Source of the DNA: Lysobacterales bacterium 63-13
GTDB lineage: Bacteria; Pseudomonadota; Gammaproteobacteria; Xanthomonadales; Rhodanobacteraceae
Direction of reading: 5' to 3'
DNA length: 64,000 bases
Assembly (NCBI GenBank): GCA_001899855.1
Contig: MKWR01000024.1
Span: 1-64,000 of the forward strand
Shown here: positions 1-9,250 of the stretch, one piece after another
How the letters are laid out: every line of letters starts with the position of its first letter
Position numbering within the stretch: the first letter of the stretch is position 1
Notes under the pieces: generated by a model
The model's database searches: none
What the model was told of the DNA's origin: nothing
Seen by the model: the letters and a program-made list of their open reading frames with translations, nothing else
Made by a program: the position numbers and the translations under genes

Positions 1-118
1 TGGTGTGCACCTCGTCTCCCTGCCGGTCCAAAAGGTCGGCAGGTTAGGTCAGAACACCCTGGTCAATTTTCAGCGAGCAGAACCCTCGTTTTCTGGTCAA
101 TTTTCAACGGGCAGCAAC
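1..118. mobile_element. End of a probable IS21-family insertion sequence (partial)
   Basis: The first ~118 bases hold two imperfect copies of a 21-base motif beginning TGGTCAATTTTCA, at 60-80 and 94-114, spaced 34 bases apart and differing at two positions. On the minus strand they read as repeated GAAAATTGACCA units. Multiple internal copies of the terminal sequence are typical of IS21-family ends (family knowledge). The native reading of the neighbouring helicase gene stops making sense at about 118-121, so the element boundary is placed there. The transposase genes would lie left of the window. Family assignment is inferred from the repeats alone. Confidence 0.55.
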
Positions 119-1472
119 AGCTGAGCGGATCGAGCGTCTTGCCCTTGCCGCGGCCCTTCTTCGGCATCTTCTTGCCGATGTGTTTCCACAGCTCACGGAA
201 CTTCGGCATCTCGCCGCCGGGGATATTGTCCGACACCGGCACGCGCGGCAGTTTGACGATGCCGCATTCGATCGCGTCCATCAGCGAGAAATCGCTCATC
301 GTCCACGGGAACAAGGTGCCTTCGGCATAGCCGGAACCGCTGAGGAAGAACGGCGTGGCGGAAAGGTCGAGCACGCGGCTGAGGCCCAACTTGCGGTTGA
401 CCGCCTCGAGGCCCGAAATCCAGAGTCGTGCAGCCTCGTTGTTGTCTTGAGCTTCCCTCTTTTCGTCACCCTTGAGCTCTTCCTTGTCGTCCTCCGCAAC
501 TGGCTTTTCACGATAGCAGTGATGCGCTTCGTCGTTGATGACGAGGATGTTCTTCATGCCCATGAGATCTGGCATGACGCGCTGGATCATCTGGCCTTCC
601 GTCTCCTGGGTGGCCAGTTCCTCTCCACCGCGACCCTGCAGCAACAAGCGGCCGCCCTTGGACAGCTCCATGCGCTCACGCAGCTTGAATGCGTGATAGT
701 TGGTGATGACGATCTTGGCACGCTCCAGGTCGCCCATCATGTCGCTGGGGACAAGTTCGCGACTCGCGTAGTAGCTGTCGGGATCGTTCGGTTGCAGGAC
801 GCGCAGGCGATCGCGGATCGTGATGCCCGGCGCGACGATCAGGAAGCCGCGCGTGAAACGCTTGCTGCTTGGGTGACGCACCGCGTTGACGGTCTGCCAC
901 GCAATCAGCATGGCCATGACCGTGGTCTTGCCGGCACCCGTGGCGAGTTTGAGCGCCAGACGCATCAGTTCCGGGTTGGCATCGTTGTTCGCATTCGCAA
1001 AATGATCGAGGATGGTCTGCCCGGCCTTGCCGATCTGCGGGGCGACCTCGGTCAGCCAGATCGCCGTCTCGGCCGCCTCGACCTGACAGAAGAACGGGCG
1101 GATGTCTCCAAACGTGTGGTGGCGCCAATGCTGGAGGAGGCGCGCTGTTTCCGGCGTGACATGCCAGGCCGCCGGGTCGGGGATGCGTCGCCACTGGTCG
1201 ACTTGCTGGCGCACCGCATTGATCGTTGCTGTGTGATCGTACTGTTGCGCTTCCGACGAAAGGCCCTTGCCCTCGTCGAACAGCAGCGACCCCTGATCAC
1301 CTTGCCCCTTGCGCTTGCGCGGTTTCGGTATCGGCGTGATGAACTCGGCGCGACGCCTCGTCGGCAAAATCTGCTGGGTTGGCTGGCCATCCTCGTCCAG
1401 CTCCCAGTGGCTGGCGGGATACTCGTACGGCGAGTTGAGAATCGGCCGCTCGAAAAACTGGTTCTCCGTCAT
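63..1472 (-). pseudogene. Restriction-type DEAD/DEAH helicase (BPTD_3080-like), cut off by an insertion sequence
   Basis: N-terminal part of a superfamily 2 helicase/translocase of the kind found in type III-like restriction enzymes. Visible motifs are a Walker A (ATGAGKTT, about residue 178), a DEAH box (NDEAHHC, about residue 315) and motif III (LSATPFF, about residue 375). Relatives are roughly 1000 residues long, with the second helicase lobe and usually a nuclease domain after this point. Here native sequence ends near KTLDPLS, and the last ~15 codons (CCCPLKIDQ...) are translated from the insertion-sequence end. The product would therefore have one RecA lobe and no nuclease, so it is almost certainly inactive. 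The start at 1472 gives a natural N-terminus. The rest of the gene presumably lies beyond the element, outside the window. The identification is from motifs and overall feel, not a search. Confidence 0.75.
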
Positions 1473-1679
1473 TTCCCCAGGAACCCCTGAAATTCCATAC
1501 CGGCAAGACTACCAGTCTGGCGGAATGATTAACCGTTTATCCGCGGATCATTTTTGCCATTCCTGCCAACGATCCACTTCTCTGCGAACTGCTCGTCAGC
1601 GAAGTTGAACCCGACGCGTCGCACGCCCTGAGACCTCCATGTCCCATAACACACACTCGCCCCCAACGTGAGCGCGCCC

Positions 1680-3644
1680 ATGTCTGCTTCTGTCGATTCG
1701 GTCGGTTCAACTTCGGGGCAGCAGGGATCTCGGGTTGCCCAGTTTTGCGGACACTCCAATCGCTGGGTCTGGCACGCTCCTCCGGCATTCCAGCTCGATC
1801 CGCCTTGTCTGCCCGAACCCGATCCCGAACAGGCCAGTCTGTTTTCGCCGGCGGGTGCGCCGATGGACGACTGGCTCGATGCGCTGGCGGTGCGCAAGCG
1901 CGTGGATGCGCTGCTGGCTGCGGCGCGGGTGCCGGGCAGTCATCGGCGTGGCTATGCGCAGCATCTGTGCGATGGCGCATTGATCGATCCGGGGCTGGTG
2001 CTCTGGCTCGGCACGCCGGGGCGGCTGCGGCGTTGGCGTGATCAGATCGACTCCCTGGGTGCGGAATCCGGTGCGTTGGTCGCAGTACGCGATCGTGCAC
2101 GCGCCTTGCTGGATTACGCGATGGCGATGCGCAACTGGCCGCGGGCGGCCTTGCTGGCCCTGAAACGGCAACGGCCGTCGGGGCGTGCATTCGATGTGGC
2201 GATGTTTCCACCCTTGCCGCAGCGGCTCGGCGAATGGCGGCATGCCTTGCTGGCCGTCGCCATGCAGGCGCGCGCTCTGCTGTATGCGGCATTCGCTAAT
2301 CCGACTCGCATCGAGCATGGCGTGGGTTACTGCGTCGTCGAGGTGCTCGGTGCGTTCCGCCTCAACTTCGACTGGCAACAGCGCTTCATCACCGTGTCGC
2401 AACGCCATGTTTCGGACTACGTGTGCGTGCGTTATGCGCAGGCGGATCTCCTCGCGCCGCTGCCTTCGGACGACTGGTGCCTGCCCTTCGCCTACCGCCT
2501 GCGCCAGGATCTGCGCACCGCGCTGGGATGGGCGTGGGCGCATGAGGATATCGAGAATCCTGCGTTCACCTGGCTGACCGAGGTGGTCAAGCAGATCGCG
2601 CGGCAATCGTGCCTGCTCGATCATGTGCGCGCGCATATCCGCGAGGCCTACCCGACCGATCGCCGCGTGCTGCACGATCTACGCACCTGCACGATCGGCC
2701 TGTGGCGCGGTCGGGGCGTGCGCAGTGGCCACTACATCTGGGCATGGCGACATGCCGACCTGCTGCGCCAGCGCGCCGAGGAAGCGCCACGACTGGCGCC
2801 GCTGTGGGGCCTCGCCGTGAGCCTGAAACTGATCGGAGTTCGCGATGATTTCCACATGTTGCGGCGACTGCTTGCCGAGAGCGGCGTGACCACGGCGGGA
2901 TGGAAGCTGCTGTGTCGCGGCTCGCGTGCGGTGTATCGACCGTTCAACGGCATGGGCACCAATCCTGGCAATACCTGGGAAAATCTGATCGCCTACCTGC
3001 GCCTGCTGCAACGCGCACAGGCGACCGAGCCAATGCCGGCCTGCTTCGTGCGCGCCTTGTTTGCGCGGCACTGGTACGTGGAAACACTCGATGTGGCCGC
3101 ATTGCCGCTTGGCCTGGTGCGCGGGGCGATTGCGCAAATTCGACGCACGCTGCCGCTCGGCGAACTGGATGCCTATCTCGAACACGAATTGACGCCGGTG
3201 CTCGGCTGGATCGCGCGCACGAAACCGGTCTTCGACAGCAATCAGCAGCGCGCGCCATGGCGCTGGTTTCATGCGCGCTACCTCGCCTGGTGCGAGAAGA
3301 AGCGCCAGACCGTGCACAAGGTCGATTGGGCGCACGGCATTGATGGCCTGCGCTGGCGCGGTTTCGATGTGGTGCCGCTGCGCGACAGCACGACGCTGTG
3401 GCAGGAGGGCGAGACCATGCGCACCTGCCTGCATACCTATGTCGAGGGCTGCGCCAGTCGCGCCTACATCATTTATTCGATACGCGCCGGCAATCGGCCG
3501 CGGCCGGTGGCGCATGTCGGCTTGCATCTGCTCGCCGATGGCACAGCCAAACTCGATCAGGTGAAAGGCTTTGCCAACTCGGCCGTGGAGCCGGCGCTGC
3601 TGGAGTTTGCCAAGCGCCTGGCGCGCTGCAGGCATGCCGAGTAA
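1680..3644 (+). CDS. PcfJ-domain protein of unknown function
   Basis: A ~654-residue soluble protein rich in Arg, Trp and Leu. The C-terminal ~120 residues carry the PcfJ-like signature: a basic stretch, then GETMRTCLHTYVEGC, then a hydrophobic strand (AYIIYSIR) and a QVKGFAN motif. PcfJ-like proteins occur on conjugative plasmids and mobile elements, but their biochemical role is not established. The Cys/His residues in the C-terminal block could bind metal (inference). The start is uncertain: ATG at 1680 is used, and an in-frame GTG lies at 1668. Neither has a convincing ribosome-binding site. It sits beside the interrupted helicase, in a segment that looks accessory. Confidence 0.75.
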   Translation: MSASVDSVGSTSGQQGSRVAQFCGHSNRWVWHAPPAFQLDPPCLPEPDPEQASLFSPAGAPMDDWLDALAVRKRVDALLAAARVPGSHRRGYAQHLCDGALIDPGLVLWLGTPGRLRRWRDQIDSLGAESGALVAVRDRARALLDYAMAMRNWPRAALLALKRQRPSGRAFDVAMFPPLPQRLGEWRHALLAVAMQARALLYAAFANPTRIEHGVGYCVVEVLGAFRLNFDWQQRFITVSQRHVSDYVCVRYAQADLLAPLPSDDWCLPFAYRLRQDLRTALGWAWAHEDIENPAFTWLTEVVKQIARQSCLLDHVRAHIREAYPTDRRVLHDLRTCTIGLWRGRGVRSGHYIWAWRHADLLRQRAEEAPRLAPLWGLAVSLKLIGVRDDFHMLRRLLAESGVTTAGWKLLCRGSRAVYRPFNGMGTNPGNTWENLIAYLRLLQRAQATEPMPACFVRALFARHWYVETLDVAALPLGLVRGAIAQIRRTLPLGELDAYLEHELTPVLGWIARTKPVFDSNQQRAPWRWFHARYLAWCEKKRQTVHKVDWAHGIDGLRWRGFDVVPLRDSTTLWQEGETMRTCLHTYVEGCASRAYIIYSIRAGNRPRPVAHVGLHLLADGTAKLDQVKGFANSAVEPALLEFAKRLARCRHAE

Positions 3645-3762
3645 GGCATTGCTGAATCTTCGCTGCGGTTTGGCGATTCATTCAATGTTTCTTCACACAG
3701 CAGCAGGTCAGAGAGTTGCATGTGCGGCGCTCCATTGACGTCACGCAACCTGCCCTGCTTCG

Positions 3763-3790
3763 CAGGAGCAGGCTTCAGCCGCGATGCTTC
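3763..3790 (+). repeat. REP-like palindrome (GGAGCaGGCTTCAGCCGCGA type)
   Basis: The intergenic sequence contains GCAGGAGCAGGCTTCAGCCG followed by CGATGCTTC. It resembles the short GCGGCTTCAGCCGC-centred repetitive extragenic palindromes common in Xanthomonadales and pseudomonads. A second, better copy lies at 36119-36147 and a degenerate one at 36000-36020. The rest of the gap 3645-3940 shows nothing else recognisable. Confidence 0.5.
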
Positions 3791-3940
3791 TGGTTCTTCG
3801 GCGACGCCGGAAGATGGGGTTGCGGGGCCCGGGCAAATCGGGCGCGACGGGCTGCGCGATCATCCATTGCGGCCGTATCCGCTTCGTTCATCTGTCATCA
3901 GGGACACTCCAGCCCGGGATGATTGATGCGGAGATTGCCG

Positions 3941-4204
3941 ATGAACGTGACAATCCTGTTTGGTGACCGCGAGAAGAAATCCTCGGTGGATCAGATTGCG
4001 CAGCGGGCGCGCGAGGCCGTGGACATGGTGCTTGCGCGCATCCGCGAAAAACATGGCACCACAGCCGCGAGCGGCCCGATCTGGCACAGCGTCGCGATGC
4101 AGATTTCCTGCCGCGAGGAAGCCGAATACCTGAGCCTGCTTTCGGCCATCGAAGGCAAATGCGCCGAGCGCCGCGTAGCCGTGATGGGCGTGCGTTGCGC
4201 GTGA
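3941..4204 (+). CDS. Small hypothetical protein (87 residues)
   Basis: Not recognised. The start at 3941 is chosen because GGAG lies 7 bases upstream; an upstream in-frame ATG at 3923 has no ribosome-binding site. The protein begins with a short hydrophobic strand (MNVTILFGD), then an amphipathic helix (about residues 15-40), then a Cys-containing strand-helix block. It has no signal peptide and no membrane segment. It ends 13 bases before prmC, which runs the other way (convergent). Codon use fits the neighbourhood, so it is probably a real gene. Confidence 0.5.
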   Translation: MNVTILFGDREKKSSVDQIAQRAREAVDMVLARIREKHGTTAASGPIWHSVAMQISCREEAEYLSLLSAIEGKCAERRVAVMGVRCA

Positions 4205-4217
4205 TGCGGCGCGATCC

Positions 4218-5048
4218 TCAGGGGCGATGACCGCCGCTGATGCGATCGTGATCGGCAAGATCCTGCCAGGTTTGCGTGGCCTCGAATCCGTGCTGCTCAA
4301 GCAGGTCGCGCACCGCAGCACCCTGGTCATAGCCATGTTCGAGCAGCAGCCAGCCCCCGCCGGCGAGATGGCGCGGGGCGGCGTCGATGATCTGCCGGAT
4401 CGCATCGAGGCCATCGGCGCCTGAGGCGAGCGCCGCAGGCGGCTCGAAGCGCAGGTCGCCCTGCCCGAGGTGCGCATCGGCGGCGGCGATGTACGGCGGA
4501 TTGGAGACAATCATGTCGAAGGTCCGCGAACCCAGCGCCGCGCACCAGTCACCCTCGGCAAACTCGACATTGTCGATGCCCAGCCGCTTTGCGTTGGCGG
4601 TGGCGACGGCCAGCGCGGCACGGCTGGCATCAGTGGCCAGCACGCGCGCATGCGGGCGATCACCGGCAATGGCCAGCGCGATGGCACCCGAGCCGGTGCC
4701 CAGGTCGGCAATACGGAATTCGACACCGAGCGGGATGCGGGCCAGCGCAAGTTCGACCAGCAGCTCGGTTTCGGCGCGCGGGATCAGCACGTCCGGCGTC
4801 ACCAGCAGATCGAGTGTCCAGAAGCCGCGATGGCCGACCAGGTAAGCGATCGGCTCGCCACGCTGGCGCTCCTCCATCAGTTCATTATATTTATCAACTT
4901 CTGCTTGATCGGGAACGAAATCGGCGTGCGTGAACAGCCATGCGCGCTCGCGCTGCAGCACATGGCCGAGCAGGATCTCGGCCTCGTGCCGCGCTTCGAC
5001 ATCGCCACGTGCCGCCGCCGCGTGCAGCAATTCGCGAACGCTCGCCAT
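4218..5048 (-). CDS. prmC: Peptide chain release factor N5-glutamine methyltransferase
   Basis: Methylates the glutamine of the GGQ motif in release factors RF1 and RF2 using SAM. The 276-residue length is normal for the family. The N-terminal helical domain (about 1-90) binds the release factor. The Rossmann-fold methyltransferase domain contains DLGTGSG (115-121) for SAM binding and the catalytic NPPY motif (183-186). The ATG at 5048 overlaps the TGA of the upstream membrane-protein gene by one base (TGATG), so translation is probably coupled. This differs from the usual prfA-prmC arrangement, as prfA is not adjacent. Confidence 0.93.
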   Translation of the reverse strand: MASVRELLHAAAARGDVEARHEAEILLGHVLQRERAWLFTHADFVPDQAEVDKYNELMEERQRGEPIAYLVGHRGFWTLDLLVTPDVLIPRAETELLVELALARIPLGVEFRIADLGTGSGAIALAIAGDRPHARVLATDASRAALAVATANAKRLGIDNVEFAEGDWCAALGSRTFDMIVSNPPYIAAADAHLGQGDLRFEPPAALASGADGLDAIRQIIDAAPRHLAGGGWLLLEHGYDQGAAVRDLLEQHGFEATQTWQDLADHDRISGGHRP

Positions 5049-8000
5049 CACTCCACCGGAGGCGGCGGTGCCGGTACATCGATCGCCACGGGCCGCTCGA
5101 CCCGCCAGGGTCGCCAGTAGCCATCGCGCATCCACGCGGCAAAACCGATGCGCAACCAGCCGACCACGGCCCAGGCCAGCCACAGTGCCCAGAACAGCAT
5201 GATCACGTTGTAAACCCACAGCGGCAGCGATATGACACTTGCCACCGGCAAGGCATCGCTGCTGCGATCGGCAAACCATTGCAGGTGGTTGGCCCACGAA
5301 CCATTGCCGCGCACGACCATGTCCGGACTGCCAAGCAGGCCGTTGCGGATGCTCTCGAACAGGCAGACCAGGGCAATCACGGTCAACAGTGCCAGGCCAA
5401 GCTGGGTGAAGTTGAACTTCCAGTTGGCCTTGGGCGCGCTGCGTCCGCGCCAGTCGAGGGCAAACAACCAGCCCACGACCACCAGCAAGGCCAGCCACGA
5501 GAAGGTCGAGAAGCCAAGCACAAGCAACAGCCAGTGATGGAAGCGCAGCGGGCCCTTGTGCCAGCGCGACAGCAGCCAGGCCAGCACGATCGCCACCAGC
5601 AACTCGCCCCAGAAAAGCACGGCCGGGCCGACGGCCGGGCCGAATGCCGCGAGCAGCCAGCGGTCGCCGGGAAGACTGATGGCGAGACTGATGTTGGCTG
5701 CTGCCAGGCCGAGGGAAATTTCCGGCGTGGCGATGCGTGTGGTCATTTCCGCATTGTCGCGAAAGCGGATTTCATATCTCTGCGTACCCGGAACGATCGG
5801 CAGGCTCAGCTTTCCGTCGAGCGTGCGTGCGCCAATGCTCTGGCCATCACGACTGACACCGAGCAACTCGGCATCCCTGGGCAGGCTGATCATCTGCTCG
5901 CCGCCCTGGCTGGCGCGCAGGGAGAAGCCCAGCGTGTGTGTGCGCGCACGCAGGCCGAAATCGCTGGCCAGGGCGAGCGTATCGATCGCCCGCGTCGCGC
6001 CGTCCACGGCAACCGGCTTGCTCACGCGCAGGGTCAGCGTTTCGCCGGGCAAGGGATGGAATTCGAACTCGTGGTAGTCGTCGTCTGCACTTTGGTCGGT
6101 TGCCGCGCTTTCCGGCACGCCGCTGAACTCGACATGCCAGGTCGGACTGACAAGGATCTTCCAGACTTCGGCATGACTGCCGAGGTCGGGAGCGGTCAGG
6201 CTGAGCGTGTCGGCTTTTTCCAGCGTGCTGCTCCAACCCGCATGATCTTCGCCATCAGCGATGCCGAGGATCGCCTTGCCATCGCGCACCTTCAGGCCCG
6301 GCGTCGACACATGCTCGCCGGCGAGGGTTTGCAGATTGACCGTGAAGCCGCCTTCGCTCGGGGCGAGACGCTCGACATTGTTGTCGATGCCCCAGTCCAG
6401 ATCGAGACTCAGCCTTCGCGTGACCCGCACATAGGGCGGGAAACGCTGCACGCTGGCGACGACACCCGAAGCATCGGCATTGGCACGTGCGCGCACCAGG
6501 GTCAGGGTTTCCGTCAGCAGGCGCTCATCGGCAATGCCGCTGGCTTGCCAGGCATCGCCGGAAAAATGCAGCTTCGCCGGCACCATCGGAAACGCCAGGG
6601 CAATGCGATCACCGCTGATCGTGTAGCTCAACACCAGCCGATGCACGCCGCGATCGACGGCGACGCGGGATTTGCCCGCACCGACGACGACGCCTTCGAC
6701 AGCCGCGCCATCAAGGGTGATCGAACGTGTCGACAAGGCCTTTTCATCGACCGGTATCGGTACGGCGAGTCGGGTCAACGCATGTATTTCCAGCGCCACG
6801 ACAAGATTGTCGCCAACCACGGAAATCTCCGCATTGGCAAGATTGGCACAAAGAGGCGCGCACTTCGGGGCTTCGGTGAGGCGCGCCTGCAGTTGCTGGA
6901 GCATGGAATCGGAGGGGTAGTCCGCTGCCTGCGCCGGCGTCACGCAGGACATGCTCGCAGCGAGCACGATCAGGCCAGCCAGTGCATTTGCCCTGCCCGC
7001 CTGCGCTCGCCATGGCGTGCCGCGCACGATCCACCAAAGCAGCGCGCCAAGTGCGGCGGCGAGGATCACCCGCAGCAGGCGCACCATCCATGGCGAGGCA
7101 ATCACCAGGCGTACTTCCTGATCGGGCAGCACCGGTCCGCTCCAGCTCAGGTCATAGCGACTGCCGAGCTGCCAGCCGGGTTCGCCGCCACCGGTCTGCA
7201 CGACGGTTGACTGGCTGTATTTGCTGATCACGTCGACCCTTCTGATGCGCGAGCCGGTGACGATGATCTTCTCCAGCCGCTCATCCCTCGATTGGGAATA
7301 TGTGTCGGCTCCTGCTGTCTGCTCGGCAGGTGCCGGCGCTGGCGGCGGTGCCATCATCGGTGCGTTGGCCACCTTGATTCTTTCGTATGTCTCCCCGAAC
7401 ATGACGCCATCGGAAACCGGCGCGTCGAATCCAATTGTCCCGCCGCCGGACTCGAGCTGCGGATACAAGGCCAGACGCAACTGGTTTGCCGCAAACGGCA
7501 CGGCGAAGACCAGCAGGAGGATGACCGCTGCCGCGCGCAACCAGCGCGCTGCCGTTGCCAGGCGACCATTCGGCAGGGCGCGTGCAACCAGGGCCAGCGC
7601 GAAGACCGCCAACAAGGTCCACAACGGTGCGCCACCTTCCTGATACCCCAGCAGCAGGAACACGAGGGTCGTTGCGCCGCCGATCCAGCCAAACAGGCGC
7701 GCGCCCAGCAGGACGATGATGGCAGCCAGGAATACATCGAGCAGGGTCCAGCGCGACATCCAGCTGCCGCTGGCCTTGTCGCTGCCGGGGGCGGCAAGCA
7801 ATCGGTAACCGTAGGGCAGGTGCAAGGTGGTCGAGACCTGATCGAAGGTCTGCTGCCAGCCGCTGACCGGCAGCGAACCTCGTGCCGGTTCGATGCGCAT
7901 GCCGGCGCTCAGGTTGACCAGGGGCGTACGCCATTCGACACCGCTCATGCCCGCCTCCGCCCCGCGGGTGATCAGCAAGGCACCGTCCTCGCCGTCGCTG

Positions 8001-9166
8001 CCGTCGGCATTGGCACGTTGCAAGGTGAACGGCGGCGCCAGATCGAAACGCCAGCCGCTCAGCATTTGCCCGTTGATGCGATCACGCGCAAACCAGCCTT
8101 CCCCGGAAAAATCCAGCCAGGCCTCGCGCTGCAGATTGAGGCGATTGCCAAGCGCATCGTCGAGGCCGCGCGTGCGCTGCTCGATGTCGAGGCTGTCGCC
8201 ATCGTTCATCGCATAGGCCGGCAGGCCACTCCATTCGTTCGGCACATCGGCTTGGCGCGGATCGACCTGGATCGCGCCGCTGATGCTGGTCACGCGCAGC
8301 GCCGGCACCGACTCGTAGCTCCAGATTTCCTGTTTCGCCCAGTGTTCGGGAATGCGTGCGGTCAATTTGCTGATCGGCGCGAAAGCGCGTGCGGTCAGGG
8401 TGATGGTGTCGTCACCGGGCTGCACCTGCACATGCAGGCGACCCTCGTCGTCCAGGCGTACCGCCCAGCTTTCGCTGTCCAGGGCCAGCGGCACGAATCC
8501 TTCCGGCAAGGCCGGGCCGAACACTTCCTCGCGTGCCTGGCCGGAGGCGTAGATGCGCAGCTCGGTGGTCAATTCGCCGGGAATGTCATCGCGAAACATG
8601 CGGAACACGCGCAGCTCGACACTGTCGGCTTCAATTGCCGTGGCCGCGCCGCGACCGAGCGTGAGTTCATTGCCGGAACGCTGCAACGGTGCCACCGGTT
8701 TGCCATCGACCACCAGCGCGACCAGTGCCACCGAGGTCGGCACCTGCAAGGTCTGCGGGCGCTCGGACCAGGCCATGCGCGCGCGCAGTTCGTGCTCGCC
8801 CACGCCCAGCCAGACATTCGGTCCGCCACGATCGACCACCGGCAGCGCCTTGCCATCGACACTGACTTGCTGTGGCCAATGCTCCTGGCTGCCGGGCAAG
8901 GGCACCCAGCCCTCGACCTCGACATGCCACCGCTGGCTGATCGATGCGCCCTTTGCATCGGCGTCGATGCGCAACACGCCAGGCCAGGCGCAGATGAAGT
9001 CAGCCGGTGCCTGGCCCTGGTTGCCGGCCAGCAAGGGACAGGCGCGGAACTCCTGGTCCTTGAGCACCCAGCCCCGCCAGGCATCGAGATCAACCGGAAT
9101 GGCCGGCGCGGCGGCATGGCCCAGGCCCGCAATCGTCATCGCCAGCAACAGGATCAGTCCACGCAT
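5048..9166 (-). CDS. Very large multi-domain membrane protein of unknown function (1372 residues)
   Basis: Function not recognised. The start at 9166 is chosen over 9193 because GGAGGG lies 7 bases upstream and the product then opens with a clean signal peptide (MRGLILLLAMTIAGLGHA). The order is: signal peptide; a long beta-rich periplasmic region (~25-475); several membrane segments (~480-585); a Pro/Ala linker; an IIVTGSRIRR stretch (~632-643) like that near the N-terminus of TonB-dependent receptors; a membrane helix; an internal signal-peptide-like segment ending TPAQAA (~770); a second beta-rich region; and a hydrophobic C-terminus with about five helices. The internal signal-like segment suggests an ancient fusion of two exported proteins (inference). 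It is translationally coupled to prmC. Confidence 0.8.
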   Translation of the reverse strand: MRGLILLLAMTIAGLGHAAAPAIPVDLDAWRGWVLKDQEFRACPLLAGNQGQAPADFICAWPGVLRIDADAKGASISQRWHVEVEGWVPLPGSQEHWPQQVSVDGKALPVVDRGGPNVWLGVGEHELRARMAWSERPQTLQVPTSVALVALVVDGKPVAPLQRSGNELTLGRGAATAIEADSVELRVFRMFRDDIPGELTTELRIYASGQAREEVFGPALPEGFVPLALDSESWAVRLDDEGRLHVQVQPGDDTITLTARAFAPISKLTARIPEHWAKQEIWSYESVPALRVTSISGAIQVDPRQADVPNEWSGLPAYAMNDGDSLDIEQRTRGLDDALGNRLNLQREAWLDFSGEGWFARDRINGQMLSGWRFDLAPPFTLQRANADGSDGEDGALLITRGAEAGMSGVEWRTPLVNLSAGMRIEPARGSLPVSGWQQTFDQVSTTLHLPYGYRLLAAPGSDKASGSWMSRWTLLDVFLAAIIVLLGARLFGWIGGATTLVFLLLGYQEGGAPLWTLLAVFALALVARALPNGRLATAARWLRAAAVILLLVFAVPFAANQLRLALYPQLESGGGTIGFDAPVSDGVMFGETYERIKVANAPMMAPPPAPAPAEQTAGADTYSQSRDERLEKIIVTGSRIRRVDVISKYSQSTVVQTGGGEPGWQLGSRYDLSWSGPVLPDQEVRLVIASPWMVRLLRVILAAALGALLWWIVRGTPWRAQAGRANALAGLIVLAASMSCVTPAQAADYPSDSMLQQLQARLTEAPKCAPLCANLANAEISVVGDNLVVALEIHALTRLAVPIPVDEKALSTRSITLDGAAVEGVVVGAGKSRVAVDRGVHRLVLSYTISGDRIALAFPMVPAKLHFSGDAWQASGIADERLLTETLTLVRARANADASGVVASVQRFPPYVRVTRRLSLDLDWGIDNNVERLAPSEGGFTVNLQTLAGEHVSTPGLKVRDGKAILGIADGEDHAGWSSTLEKADTLSLTAPDLGSHAEVWKILVSPTWHVEFSGVPESAATDQSADDDYHEFEFHPLPGETLTLRVSKPVAVDGATRAIDTLALASDFGLRARTHTLGFSLRASQGGEQMISLPRDAELLGVSRDGQSIGARTLDGKLSLPIVPGTQRYEIRFRDNAEMTTRIATPEISLGLAAANISLAISLPGDRWLLAAFGPAVGPAVLFWGELLVAIVLAWLLSRWHKGPLRFHHWLLLVLGFSTFSWLALLVVVGWLFALDWRGRSAPKANWKFNFTQLGLALLTVIALVCLFESIRNGLLGSPDMVVRGNGSWANHLQWFADRSSDALPVASVISLPLWVYNVIMLFWALWLAWAVVGWLRIGFAAWMRDGYWRPWRVERPVAIDVPAPPPPVE

Positions 9167-9250
9167 GAGCAACTCCCTCCAGGCATGCAGCATTCTTGTG
9201 CAACGACAACGGTCGCTCGACGGGGTTGCCGGTTGTTGCGCGTGTCGCGC

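Noticed and set aside
180-1490. 436-codon plus-strand frame opposite the helicase
   Set aside because: Antisense of a gene with intact Walker A and DEAH motifs; the plus-strand translation has no recognisable feature.
5048-5498. 426-residue version of PrmC starting at 5498
   Set aside because: The extension is out-of-frame translation of the upstream membrane-protein gene; the ATG at 5048 aligns with the PrmC family start and overlaps the preceding stop.
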